Shown here: positions 15,069 to 23,662 of the stretch, piece by piece
Position numbering within the stretch: position 1 is the stretch's first letter
How the letters are laid out: every line of letters begins with the position of its first letter
Translations under genes and position numbers: made by a program
Assembly (NCBI GenBank): GCA_009835395.1
Contig: VXXM01000025.1
Coordinates: 1-55,585, forward strand
Direction of reading: 5' to 3'
Source: Acidimicrobiia bacterium
GTDB lineage: Bacteria; Actinomycetota; Acidimicrobiia; Acidimicrobiales; CATQHL01
DNA length: 55,585 nucleotides
The notes under the pieces: generated by a model
Database searches by the model: none
Told to the model about the DNA's origin: nothing
Seen by the model: only the letters and a program-made list of their open reading frames with translations

Positions 15069-16150
15069 TCAAAGGTATGTGCTACAGGTGTGAAAGAGGG
15101 TGGGCCCCATTGGGCACCGACTGGTGGGTGTCGCCACCCGCCCCCAAACTCGGGTACATCTTGTGTTATTTGTTAGAGAAGTGAACAGGTGCCAATCGAT
15201 TCTCTCCTGCACCGCTTCGACCAACTCGTCCACCGCTTCGATCCAGCGCCCGTCTCCCACCGCGACCCATGTCCCTATCCCGCCGCCGGTGTCGCTCCAG
15301 AAGGATCGCATTGCCGTTCTGCAGGCCATAGGTCGGGGCCGAGAGGACAAGCAGCGCGCTGAGGACGTAGAGCGCGGTGCGGATCCCGCGCCTGGTACCG
15401 GAAGCCGGCCTCTCTCTCGCCTCGACCGGCGCCAGAGACTCCGAGGTGCCGGCAGAGGTGGGCGCCGCCGGCATCGCACGATCGCCATCCCTCTCCGGCA
15501 CCCAGAGGTAGGTGCGCGGAGTGCCGACCTGCCGTGCGACAGGCAGCGAGGGCAGCATGGGATGGCGCCACTTGACCGCGGAGGGCGTGTTCCCCTTGGC
15601 CCTGTTGCAGTAGTCATGGGCCACTTGCAGGTTGTCGACGTGATGCAACATCGATTCGAGCATCCGCCCCGCGCGGGCGGAGCCCCTGGAGAAGTCGAAG
15701 AGGCCGAACTTCTTGGGGACGACGTGTTCGACCTGGCCTTCGGCGACCGGCAGGGGCAGGGCACAGAGACCGCACCTGCCCTCGTCCCGGTAGGCGAGGT
15801 AGGCGAGAATCTCCGCACGGTCCCCACGATCCCAGCGGCCGGTGGATGGATGGGGACGCAGTGCAGCAGCACGGCGGCGAAGCACCATCGCATCTCGGGA
15901 ATGGCGGAAGGAGTGGACGAACGGGTCGAAGCCAGGAGCGCTGCGCCCTCGGTCTGCGACGGGTGTGGCACCACGAACAGACGGGTCGGCGGGGCACAAG
16001 GACTGCAACCAGGAGGTTGTAGACGACAACGACGAGCCACTGCGATACGGGGCCGTGGCGAATGGCCAGCCGCCACGCCACAAAGGGCTTCGCCAAGTGG
16101 GTGGGCTCGTGCTCGCACCGCGAACATGTCGCAGTGGCTGCAGCGGGCAT
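15069..16150 (-). pseudogene. HNH-nuclease-like gene with membrane segments, multiply frameshifted
   Basis: The start is the ATG at 16150 with a GAGAGGAG ribosome binding site. The first frame gives a CSRCEHEPTHLAKPF zinc-like head and a membrane segment (SQWLVVVVYNLLVAVLV). A second frame contains an HNH-like core: GRCGLCALPL, VEHVVPKKFG, then DNLQVAHDYCNRAKGN, followed by a second membrane segment (IRTALYVLSALLVLSAP). The C-terminal part (GGGIGTWVAVGDGRWIEAVD, then ERIDWHLFTSL) continues in a third frame. At least two or three frameshifts separate them, so this is a decayed gene unless the bases are wrong. Family and role uncertain. Confidence 0.6.
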
Positions 16151-16264
16151 GGTGACTCCTCTCGCCAGTTCGACACGACCCTATGGACCCGGTGTGACAA
16201 TCCCCACACCGCACGCTGAATCCCAACGCCGTCGGACTCGACTGACGGCAACCGGTACGGGACC

Positions 16265-16384
16265 TGCGACACGGCGTCAACGGTTGCCGACTTGACGCTC
16301 GCCGGCGACGGGGTGGAGGTACAGCTTCAGGGGCCGACGACTGCCGGGCTCATGTACTCCCACACGGGCAGCGCCGGGCCGGTT
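16265..16384 (+). pseudogene. alpha/beta hydrolase fragment, copy 2
   Basis: Homologous to the 5' end and leader of the hydrolase copy at 25308: the upstream GACACGGCGTC block is shared, and 16320-16384 matches its first 22 or so codons (GPTTAGLMYS). The start codon is changed (GTA in place of ATG), and homology stops just before the oxyanion-hole codons. Same strand as the other copies. Confidence 0.7.
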
Positions 16385-16416
16385 CGCTCGGATGATCCCG
16401 GGAGGTGGCGGGACGA

Positions 16417-17265
16417 CTACTCGCCCGGCTGAGGGCACTCGCCCTCGTCGATTGTCAACGACCAGGTGACGCCGCGGACGTTGGCCATCCAGAGCCGCCA
16501 ATCGATTTCGCGAGTCGCCTCGAAGTCCTCACACCATTCCGTGCCTGATTCGAACTGGTCGGGATAGTCGAATGGATATTCGACCAGATCTCGAACGAGC
16601 AGTACCGGGGAGCGCTCGCCGGGTCGGGGACATGACGACAGGTCCCCGAGGCACGCTGCCTCGAACTCGAAGTGCCACAAGCCTTCCGCCAGACGCACGT
16701 GAAGGAACTCCTCCGGCAGGGTGTTGCCCGTGCGGCTCCAGACGTGCGGGAACGTCGAAACCGGCAAGGTGACGTGGTCATGTGGGGGAATGTCCTGGGT
16801 CGGCGACATCTGGCCTACCGATTCGACGGCATCCTCGAGGGCGGCGATGCGTTGATCCACCGCCGCGATGCGAGAGTCCAGCGAGGCCATGCGCTCGTCC
16901 CCCGAAGCGATGCGTTCGTCCACCGCGGCAAGGTGCGCATCGAGAGCCACGCCATCGATGGAGACAGGTGGGCTGTCGGTGTCTGGGGGGACCACCGCAG
17001 GAGCATTGGCTTGGGCATCTTCGAGTGCGGCGATGCGTTCGTCCACCGCGGAGAGGTGCGCATCGAGAGCCGCGACGTCGATGGTGGCAACCGCTGGGCC
17101 GTCGCCGGTTGACGGTGCACTCACCACGATCGCCCGATCGTCGTTTCGGTCACCGGAGAACACATCGGTGGTCAACGCCAATGCGAAGAAAGCCCACCCC
17201 ACAACGACAACCATCACGCCGGCCAACACGGCCAACCAAGTTCCCGTACTACGAGAAGCGGCCAT
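16417..17265 (-). CDS. single-pass membrane protein with coiled-coil stalk
   Basis: 282 residues from the ATG at 17265, with a strong AAGGAGG ribosome binding site. An N-terminal membrane anchor (about 9-33) is followed by an Asp/Ala linker and a repeated coiled-coil stalk in which units of the type LDAHLxAVDERIA recur (about 65-145), then a compact C-terminal domain with four Cys (145-282). Topology suggests the stalk and C-terminal domain lie outside the cytoplasm. No family is recognised. It is divergent from the DUF91-like nuclease gene and sits between hydrolase fragments 2 and 3. Confidence 0.7.
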   Translation of the reverse strand: MAASRSTGTWLAVLAGVMVVVVGWAFFALALTTDVFSGDRNDDRAIVVSAPSTGDGPAVATIDVAALDAHLSAVDERIAALEDAQANAPAVVPPDTDSPPVSIDGVALDAHLAAVDERIASGDERMASLDSRIAAVDQRIAALEDAVESVGQMSPTQDIPPHDHVTLPVSTFPHVWSRTGNTLPEEFLHVRLAEGLWHFEFEAACLGDLSSCPRPGERSPVLLVRDLVEYPFDYPDQFESGTEWCEDFEATREIDWRLWMANVRGVTWSLTIDEGECPQPGE

Positions 17266-17370
17266 AGCCCGCCTCCTTGCATCACGTCAGCGAGAGCTGC
17301 CCGAGCCTAACGAGCCGCTCGCAACTGCGGTTATGCGCCGCGGGCCATCTGTGCCGGGCCCTGTGAGGAC

Positions 17371-18381
17371 ATGGTCACCAAGGATCCCCGCATGAGCGGA
17401 ACCGATCTGCTCATCATCGGCAGGCAGGTACCCACCGGGTTCGGGGGATTCATCGACCTCCTCGCCCTCGATGCCGAGGGACGCGTCCACGTCCTCGAAC
17501 TCAAGCGTGACCGCACTCCTCGGGACGTCGTCGCCCAGGCGCTCGACTACGGGTCCTGGGCGAAGGATCTGAGCCTCGAGGAACTGGAGCAGATCTACCA
17601 AGACAACGGAGAGGGCGAGACGCACCTCGACGAGGCCTTCGCCGAGCACTTCGGCGGTCCGCTGCCCGACGTCGTCAACGCCGACCAGCAGTTCACGATC
17701 GTGGCCTCGGAGCTCGACCCGACGTCGGATCGCATCATCGAGTTCCTGGCGAAGTCCTACGACGTGCCGATCAACGCCGTCTTCTTCGGCCACTTCGCCG
17801 ACGGCGGCCACGAGTACCTGGCCCCGACGTGGCTCCTCGATCCCCACCAGGTCGAGGACAAGGCGGCTCGACCGTCGCGCCGCAAGCTTCGCCCGTGGAA
17901 CGGCCGGGACTTCTACGTGATCCTCGGTCGGGCCGAGCCGGGCGATCCCCGCTGGCCGATCGCCCACAAGTACGGCTTCCTCAACGCGGGCGGCGGATCG
18001 TGGTACTGGAAGCCGCTGCGCAACCTCGAACCGGGACATCGGGTGTTCGCCTATGTGAGCGGAGCCGGCTACGTGGGCATCGGCCGGGTCACCGGCAAGG
18101 TGATCCCCGCACAAGACGCCGAGGTCGAAATCGAAGGTCGGCGTCAACCGCTCCTCGATCAGCCAGATGTGAGCGCGGCGTGGAAGCAGGGCGCAGCCTC
18201 GGAAGACTCGCAGGTGACCGAGATGGTCGTGCCCGTGGAGTGGCTGGCCGCGCGACCCGTCGAGCAGGCCTTCTGGGAGAAGGGACTCTTCGCCTCGCAG
18301 GTCACCGCCTGCAAGCTGCGCGACACGCACACAATCGAGACCGTCGAGTCGGCCTTCGGACTCAACACAGCGACCAACTAG
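17371..18381 (+). CDS. DUF91/NucS-like PD-(D/E)xK nuclease with a C-terminal EVE/PUA-like domain, 5'-truncated
   Basis: 336 residues from ATG. The N-terminal nuclease block is strong: DLLIIGRQVPTGFGGFIDLL (12-31, Asp29) and HVLELKRDRTPRDVV (40-54, Glu43 and Lys45), as in DUF91 and NucS-like endonucleases. Residues about 178-250 (FYVILGRAE, then GGGSWYWKPL and FAYVSGAGYVGIGRV) look like an EVE/PUA-like modified-base-binding domain. Relatives as I know them have about 30-40 further residues before this point; here the open frame upstream is unrelated, so the 5' end appears cut at about 17360. It is followed by hydrolase fragment 3. Possibly a modification-dependent nuclease. Confidence 0.72.
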   Translation: MVTKDPRMSGTDLLIIGRQVPTGFGGFIDLLALDAEGRVHVLELKRDRTPRDVVAQALDYGSWAKDLSLEELEQIYQDNGEGETHLDEAFAEHFGGPLPDVVNADQQFTIVASELDPTSDRIIEFLAKSYDVPINAVFFGHFADGGHEYLAPTWLLDPHQVEDKAARPSRRKLRPWNGRDFYVILGRAEPGDPRWPIAHKYGFLNAGGGSWYWKPLRNLEPGHRVFAYVSGAGYVGIGRVTGKVIPAQDAEVEIEGRRQPLLDQPDVSAAWKQGAASEDSQVTEMVVPVEWLAARPVEQAFWEKGLFASQVTACKLRDTHTIETVESAFGLNTATN

Positions 18382-18394
18382 CCGGGGAGGTTCA

Positions 18395-18600
18395 TGGCTC
18401 CCTGTGAGACATAGTCGTGGAGAGTTGCGGGACCGCTACCGCTGCGTCGTCCCGGAATTGCCGTTCGGCGCGCACACCACGCCGATGTTCGACGGCGCCG
18501 ACCTGTCCCTGCCGGTGATCGCCACCTTCCTCGCCGAACTGGATCTGCACCAGGTCAAGTTGATCTGCAACGACTGGGCGACCCGCACCTCGTCATCAAG
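18395..18600 (+). pseudogene. alpha/beta hydrolase fragment, copy 3
   Basis: Matches codons about 31-100 of the intact hydrolase copies (GGCTCCCTGTG start, then CGCTACCGCTGCGTCGTCCC and the block ending at AACGACTGGG). It contains small indels: a segment near the L-A-E-F-L-T-E-L-D stretch is shortened and frames shift after the nucleophile region. Both ends are missing. Same strand as the other copies; more diverged than copy 4. The bases from 18600 to the next gene at 18729 hold no other recognisable feature. Confidence 0.75.
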
Positions 18601-18728
18601 CCTCCAGAATCCGAAGCGCTCGCAACCACAGCCTTCAAGCCGGGCCCAACGAACAGGATCCTGGCGCGACCCGAGTCCCTAGGCCTGCTCTACCCTGCCC
18701 TCGCCAATAGCAGAGAGGAACACTCGAT

Positions 18729-19532
18729 ATGAGCACCGAAGGAATGCCAGGGTTCAACCTCGTCGATCTGCCAACCGCTGATCTTGGCGACAAGCTGAAG
18801 ACCGTGCAACGCGACGACTCCGCCGCGCTTGCGCTGACGATCATGATTGCCGACGACTTTTGGCAGGTGCCCGTCGTGTCCGGCAAGCGGAAAGTCGTGG
18901 GCGCGGTCACTTGGCGGTCGCTGGCCTGCCGCAACGTCCAGGACGACACGACTGCAGGCGACGTATGCGAGCCCATCCCAGGCGGAGCCCCGTTCCCGTT
19001 GACTACACCTGTTGTCGACGTGCTCGAGCTAGTGTCCTCCTCCGACTTTGTCCTGACTCATGACGGCACAAACGAACTCTGCGGAATCGTCACTGCGTCG
19101 GACATGACGCTGTGGGCGAAGCGCTACTGCAGGGCGTTCTTGGCCGTCGATGAGATGGAGCGACACCTCCGCGACACCCTCAGCAACGTCGACCCCGTCC
19201 TGCTCGACGGCGCCCCACCCTCCGCGACCGCGAATGGCGGCGCGACGGACGGTGCTCCCATGGCCGACTCGTGGACCTTCTCTCTCTACAGAGACTTCTT
19301 CGATAGCGACGATGTTTGGCGAGAACTACCTCGAGAGCAGCTGTGGAGTCGGATCGACCACAGCGAGTTCAGGAGGCGGCTGCGGGAAGCCAACGAAGCC
19401 CGCAACCGAGCATTCCACTTCCGCACCGGCGGCGACGCGCCGACGGCTGAAGCGCGGGCCACCGAAAGGGAGAGTGATGCTGATCTCTTGGCGCAGTTCG
19501 CGAGGTGCCTGAGGATCATCACCGGAGGTTGA
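18729..19532 (+). CDS. CBS-domain protein fused to a HEPN-like RNase domain
   Basis: 267 residues, ATG with an AGAGAGGAA ribosome binding site. Residues about 10-65 and 77-130 form a CBS pair (WQVPVVSGKRKVVGAVTW; FVLTHDGTNELCGIVTASDM), a module that binds adenosine nucleotides or related ligands. The C-terminal part starts with a helix AFLAVDEMERHLRDTL and ends with LREANEARNRAFHF, in which RNRAFH (225-230) is the Rx4H active-site motif of HEPN RNases, close to the Swt1 type. A nucleotide-gated RNase is a plausible model. It stands alone between hydrolase copies 3 and 4, with no obvious antitoxin beside it. Confidence 0.72.
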   Translation: MSTEGMPGFNLVDLPTADLGDKLKTVQRDDSAALALTIMIADDFWQVPVVSGKRKVVGAVTWRSLACRNVQDDTTAGDVCEPIPGGAPFPLTTPVVDVLELVSSSDFVLTHDGTNELCGIVTASDMTLWAKRYCRAFLAVDEMERHLRDTLSNVDPVLLDGAPPSATANGGATDGAPMADSWTFSLYRDFFDSDDVWRELPREQLWSRIDHSEFRRRLREANEARNRAFHFRTGGDAPTAEARATERESDADLLAQFARCLRIITGG

Positions 19533-19633
19533 CAGCTAACGACTCCGCCGAGCTGACGACCGGTCGACCCACCGAGGAGGCCCTGCTCCGAGGCTGCGAG
19601 GCCGGCTGGGACCACCGGCGAGGAGGCCCACCG

Positions 19634-20185
19634 ATGCAACTGGAGGGCCGACGGCGGGCGGTCTCATGCACTCCGACACCGGCGGCGACGGGCGGGCGGT
19701 GTTGCTGCACCCCCCCCCTGTCCCTGCCGGCGATCGCCACCCTCGTTGCCGAGTTCCTCACCGAACTGGACCTGCAGCGGGTCACGCTGGTCTGCAACGA
19801 CTGGGGCGGCGCGCAGCTCGTCATCAGCCCCGGCGGCTCGGATCGTGTCGCCAACTTGGTCCTGGTCTCCTGTGAGGCCTTCGACAACTACCCGCCCGGG
19901 GCGCCGGGCCGGCTGCTGTGCGCCACCGCGGCGCTGCCCGGGGGCACCTTCCTGGTCGCCCAGCTGCTGCGCCGGCGCTGGATCCGCCATCTCCCCGTGA
20001 TCTTCGGCGCCCTGTCCAAACAGCGGGTCCCCGAGGACCTGTTCGGCACCTGGATCGCCCCGCTGCGCCACAACCCCAAGGTCCGCCGCGACCTACCTTC
20101 GCAACGTCCCCGAACCTCACCAGTTGTCCGAGCGGGCCGACCAGCAGCGCACCTTCGTCAGCCCGGTCCTCAGCTACTGATCCAC
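19634..20185 (+). pseudogene. alpha/beta hydrolase, copy 4 (deleted and frameshifted)
   Basis: Begins with the same ATGCA-CTGGAGG start as copy 5 but has a one-base loss in the first ten codons. About 122 bases, including the oxyanion-hole region, are replaced by a run of nine C (19710-19718). It then tracks copy 5 almost exactly to about 20090, loses about eight bases and fades out at 20185. No functional protein can be made. The near identity to copy 5 shows recent duplication or gene conversion. The end abuts the Shedu-like stop at 20188. Confidence 0.85.
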
Positions 20186-20187
20186 TA

Positions 20188-21252
20188 CTAGAACGTCTCG
20201 AACTGCAGCGACCGGTTAGCTGCATCGAAGAGTTGGTCGAAGGTGACGACTTCGATGCGACTCAGGCTGGCATTGTACGTGCGAAGCGCAAGATCTAGTT
20301 GATCGGTCGGCACACTGGGATCGCTGATGTGATCTCGGTGCCCGATCACCACGGTCGCGAATGCACGGCGGAGCTTCACGTCGATACCAAGTTCGTCCGA
20401 CACCAGTGCTTGGAGTTGCAACCCGAGTTCGTCCGCGCTTCGGACATAGTTCGCAGCCTGCATCGTCGCTTCATGGACTTCAGATCCAACAATCCAATGG
20501 TTTCGGTGTCTCCGAACTAGCGCAGGAATCTTCGGCGACTTTAGCTCAACAATATGAAGTGAGCCGTCTGCCGTGATAAGTGGAATGTCGTGCTGGTCGA
20601 GACTAAGGAGATCTCGACGCTCAAGTACACGAATGTAGCGACCACCGAATATCCACCAAGCATCCCCTATTGCCTGTTGCATAGCTTGCTCAGTAACATC
20701 ATCCGCCTGGGCTAGACTAGAAGCAATCCTCACGAGTTCGCGTCGTGCGGTGATCACAGCGAGTTCTGCACCGGTAATCCCTGCTTCAGAGCGACCTAGG
20801 ATCTCGCTGACAAGTGCGGGGTCCATTGTCTCAGTAAGACTCGTGAGAAACTCGCGTATACTGTCGCCGCCACTATCGACTAGGTCCAGTATGTCAGCTG
20901 CGGGTGACTGAGCGTCAACGACTCGATAGCGCCCTGTGTGATCAACATCTGCATTCAGAAATGCAAGCAAGCGCTCAATCTCTTCGTCTTCGATATACCA
21001 ACTATTCTCCGGGTTTTCGAAGTCAAACTGTCCATCCCTGCGCGCAAAGGACGAGAACCGCAACTCTCTCTTCCGAACGTCCTTTGTTTCGCCATCACCG
21101 TATAGCGAGATGCTGGCGGTCTTACAGACCCTAGGACCTGGTTTCAGCATCGCTCCCTTGCGTCCGAGATAGTTCCGAGATTGATGGGTTCCCTCTGAGA
21201 CCCACATTCGGAACGCATCATCATCGAACCGCTCCTGCTGTCCTTCGGTCAT
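20188..21252 (-). CDS. sduA: Shedu-like nuclease (DUF4263)
   Basis: 354 residues, ATG with AGGAG six bases upstream. The C-terminal half has the Shedu/DUF4263 pattern: AIGDAWWIFGGRYIRVLERR (194-213), then DIPLITADGSLHIVELKSPK (222-241) giving Asp222, Glu236 and Lys238 of a PD-(D/E)xK nuclease, and a following AFATVVIGHR strand. The N-terminal 190 residues would be the regulatory region. SduA proteins act as single-gene phage defence by nicking DNA. GC content is clearly lower than in neighbours. It lies 68 bases downstream of the ADP-ribosylglycohydrolase on the same strand and could be the last cistron of that operon or an independent insertion. Confidence 0.78.
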   Translation of the reverse strand: MTEGQQERFDDDAFRMWVSEGTHQSRNYLGRKGAMLKPGPRVCKTASISLYGDGETKDVRKRELRFSSFARRDGQFDFENPENSWYIEDEEIERLLAFLNADVDHTGRYRVVDAQSPAADILDLVDSGGDSIREFLTSLTETMDPALVSEILGRSEAGITGAELAVITARRELVRIASSLAQADDVTEQAMQQAIGDAWWIFGGRYIRVLERRDLLSLDQHDIPLITADGSLHIVELKSPKIPALVRRHRNHWIVGSEVHEATMQAANYVRSADELGLQLQALVSDELGIDVKLRRAFATVVIGHRDHISDPSVPTDQLDLALRTYNASLSRIEVVTFDQLFDAANRSLQFETF

Positions 21253-21320
21253 TGTGGCTCCTGAATCAGACTCGGTTCACTGGAACGTCCTCAAGAAGCG
21301 CAATCCGCTCGAGGATGATC

Positions 21321-22982
21321 TCAATGCCGGAGATCGTCGTACAACGCCTCCGCGAGCGCAAGGAAATCCTCACGCGTCCCGTTGTTCGCAACGTCTCGAA
21401 AGGCACGTCCGATCGCGTCGTCTTCTTTTCTCCACTTCCGGGCAAATCTAAGCGCACTCTCAAAGTCACTGCTGCTCAACGGCGTGGTCACCGATCGATT
21501 GCTGGTACTTCTTAGCGGCTTTGCCCGATCGCGTCGAGAGATGGTCTCCACGGCGGGCGCTGAGACAAGAGCGTTGCCAGTCTTCGACGGTCGCAGTTCC
21601 GGGCGGCGCTTGATGAGGAGCGTCTGTCCGAATTCGGTCTTGACCCATTGCCAGGCGAAGTCCTTGCTGGTCGTCCACGCCATGTCGGCAGAAAGTTCGG
21701 TCACCTCACCGAGGCCTTCGACGGCTAGGCGATCTTCGGCCTGCACTAGTGCGTCCGCCTGGGCCTGAGGGGCGGTCCAGGTCAGGATGTCGGGATATGA
21801 ATGGCTGGTAGCCGGATCACCTTGCGCGATGGCGACAAGCCGATCCGCCTCTCGCAGCAGATAGTCACTGTCGAGGGGTCTCTCCGGGGGTTCGGCCGCG
21901 CCTTCGCAAGCACCAAGCAGCGCTCCCGCCATCGTCGCGATCGTGTCGGTGTCGGTCCCTATCTCGTTCGCGGCGACCACAGCGGCCTCATGGGCGCTCG
22001 GAGCAGCCGCAGCCAGTGCGACTGCGGCGACGGGGGTGAGAATCCCACTACCCCGTTGCGCCTTGTCCATTAGACCGAGCCGGGCGGAGATCCCCCGGTA
22101 CGCCTCCGAGGTGTTTCCTGCACCATTGGTGTCGTTCGCCACTTGGGCTATGGCGGTGCGCAGTTCGTCAACGGTGACCTGCCACGCTTCGCGCAGCCGC
22201 TTGCCGGTTGCCCGCTCCCACAGAGCGACCCAGGTGGACCCTAAGGATCGGTGTTCCTCGATCAACGAGGGCGCTTCTGCGAGCCCGGCGGCGATCTCCT
22301 CGCACCGACTCGGGCCGGGGACGGCGCCGTCGCGCAGGCATTGCGCAAGGGTTGCCGCATGGAAGCACGCCCCGACGATGGCCCGCGGATGCCCGTGGGT
22401 GCAGACGCTGTCGGTGATCACATCGAGCATGTAGTCGCCGTCGAGGTCCAGGGAGGCCCAAACGTGCGGCTGAACTCGCATCGCGGCGCCGTTGCCGCCG
22501 GCGTCGGTCCATCCCCGGAACGTGTTGGCGTACCACATCGCCTTTGGCTTGCCGAGACTCGCGGCCGCTGCCTTCGACGCCCGACCGCCGCCGAGCGCGT
22601 AGGACGGCCAGATCGGCAACTCGATGCGTGCGAACATGTCAACGTCGAAGCCGTGACAGTCGATCGCTCGGCTCACGGCCGAGCGCAACTGCGTATCGTC
22701 GGACCAGCAACCTGCGGGCAACTCGACTTCGACGCCTCCCCGGCCGCCGACTCGCCGGGTCCAGGCCATCAGGTGGTCGAGTTCGGCGCCCTTCGTCCTG
22801 CGCTTCAGAGCCTTCTCGGTGACGAGCTCGCTGATGAATCCGAGCGCGTCGCCATAGGCGGCCCACAGAACTGAGTTGCGGGTTCGCCTGATTCGGGTGT
22901 CATCGCCGACGCCGAGACCACCGTCGCCGTGGACATCGAACAGGGCCGCCTGCTCGCCCGTGGACTGGATTGCCGTCGTCAT
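21321..22982 (-). CDS. ADP-ribosylglycohydrolase (DraG/ARH-like) with C-terminal extension
   Basis: 553 residues. The hydrolase domain shows RRTRNSVLWAAYGDALGF (32-49), GCWSDDTQL (91-99; Asp95, Asp96), NGAAMRVQPHVW (164-175) and GTDTDTIATMAGALLGA (342-358), the di-metal site residues of DraG/ARH3 enzymes that remove ADP-ribose. Residues about 400-553 form a basic extension unlike classical DraG, including DMAWTTSKDFAWQWVKTE, which may bind nucleic acid or partner. The ATG overlaps the DarT stop (ATGA), so it is coupled to the transferase; it is the natural candidate for the antidote that reverses DNA ADP-ribosylation, in place of the macrodomain DarG. Confidence 0.85.
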   Translation of the reverse strand: MTTAIQSTGEQAALFDVHGDGGLGVGDDTRIRRTRNSVLWAAYGDALGFISELVTEKALKRRTKGAELDHLMAWTRRVGGRGGVEVELPAGCWSDDTQLRSAVSRAIDCHGFDVDMFARIELPIWPSYALGGGRASKAAAASLGKPKAMWYANTFRGWTDAGGNGAAMRVQPHVWASLDLDGDYMLDVITDSVCTHGHPRAIVGACFHAATLAQCLRDGAVPGPSRCEEIAAGLAEAPSLIEEHRSLGSTWVALWERATGKRLREAWQVTVDELRTAIAQVANDTNGAGNTSEAYRGISARLGLMDKAQRGSGILTPVAAVALAAAAPSAHEAAVVAANEIGTDTDTIATMAGALLGACEGAAEPPERPLDSDYLLREADRLVAIAQGDPATSHSYPDILTWTAPQAQADALVQAEDRLAVEGLGEVTELSADMAWTTSKDFAWQWVKTEFGQTLLIKRRPELRPSKTGNALVSAPAVETISRRDRAKPLRSTSNRSVTTPLSSSDFESALRFARKWRKEDDAIGRAFRDVANNGTREDFLALAEALYDDLRH

Positions 22983-23662
22983 CGGAACGCCTCCGGCGTT
23001 GAGACGATGGCCGCGTCGTGGGGGTAGATCTCCTTGGCAGCAACCACCGAATCGTAGGTTTCCTCGTCTCTGACGGTGATCGAATGGAGATGATCGAGCG
23101 GTAGCTCGAACGGATAGAGGACCTCGGCCTGAGGGTCAGTGGTCTGGTTCGACTCCCGCCAATGGCGGCGGCAGACGCTCCCGTAGTGGCCCCACGGCAC
23201 CTTCTCCGCGAATAGCTGCTCGAAGCCTTGAAGCCCGGCGCAGCGGTGTGCGACCTCATAGGCGTTGTTCGTGGTGCAGAACACGACTCCGGGGTCACCG
23301 AGAATCTCCGGACCGAATTCGAGGATTACCCACTGAGCGTCCGGGTGCTGCTCCTCGGAATACTTGAACATGCGTCTGTTGATCGTTGTCACTGAGAGGT
23401 TGACATAGTCGTGCCAGCGTACGTCACGGCTCCTGTCGGGGGCGTTCTCCTCGTAGACATACTTCAATCGGTCGTCCTCGGGTAGGAGACCGCGTGCTTT
23501 GACCGCGCCGGCTGCCAGGATGCCCACGAGCCCAGGGATGCGCGTGAAGTGCACGATGCTGGTGATGCCGCGCTCCTTGGCGGCCTCCACGACCTCCTGG
23601 CAGTGCAGCATCCTGGTGACCTCGGCAACAGTCTGCGGATCGGCTTCCGGCGCCCAGCTCAT
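22979..23662 (-). CDS. darT: DarT-like DNA ADP-ribosyltransferase (DUF4433)
   Basis: 227 residues. It has the DUF4433 pattern: IVHFTRIPGLVGILAAGAVKARG (from residue 36), YVNLSVTTINRRMF (86-99), WVILEFGPEILGDPGVVF (111-128) and QAEVLYPFELPLDHL (178-192), with Glu180 in the position of the catalytic Glu. DarT modifies thymidine in single-stranded DNA and acts as toxin in DarTG phage defence. Here the gene overlaps the stop of a UvrD-like helicase upstream and the start of an ADP-ribosylglycohydrolase downstream, both by four bases. No macrodomain DarG is present. Confidence 0.82.
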   Translation of the reverse strand: MSWAPEADPQTVAEVTRMLHCQEVVEAAKERGITSIVHFTRIPGLVGILAAGAVKARGLLPEDDRLKYVYEENAPDRSRDVRWHDYVNLSVTTINRRMFKYSEEQHPDAQWVILEFGPEILGDPGVVFCTTNNAYEVAHRCAGLQGFEQLFAEKVPWGHYGSVCRRHWRESNQTTDPQAEVLYPFELPLDHLHSITVRDEETYDSVVAAKEIYPHDAAIVSTPEAFR

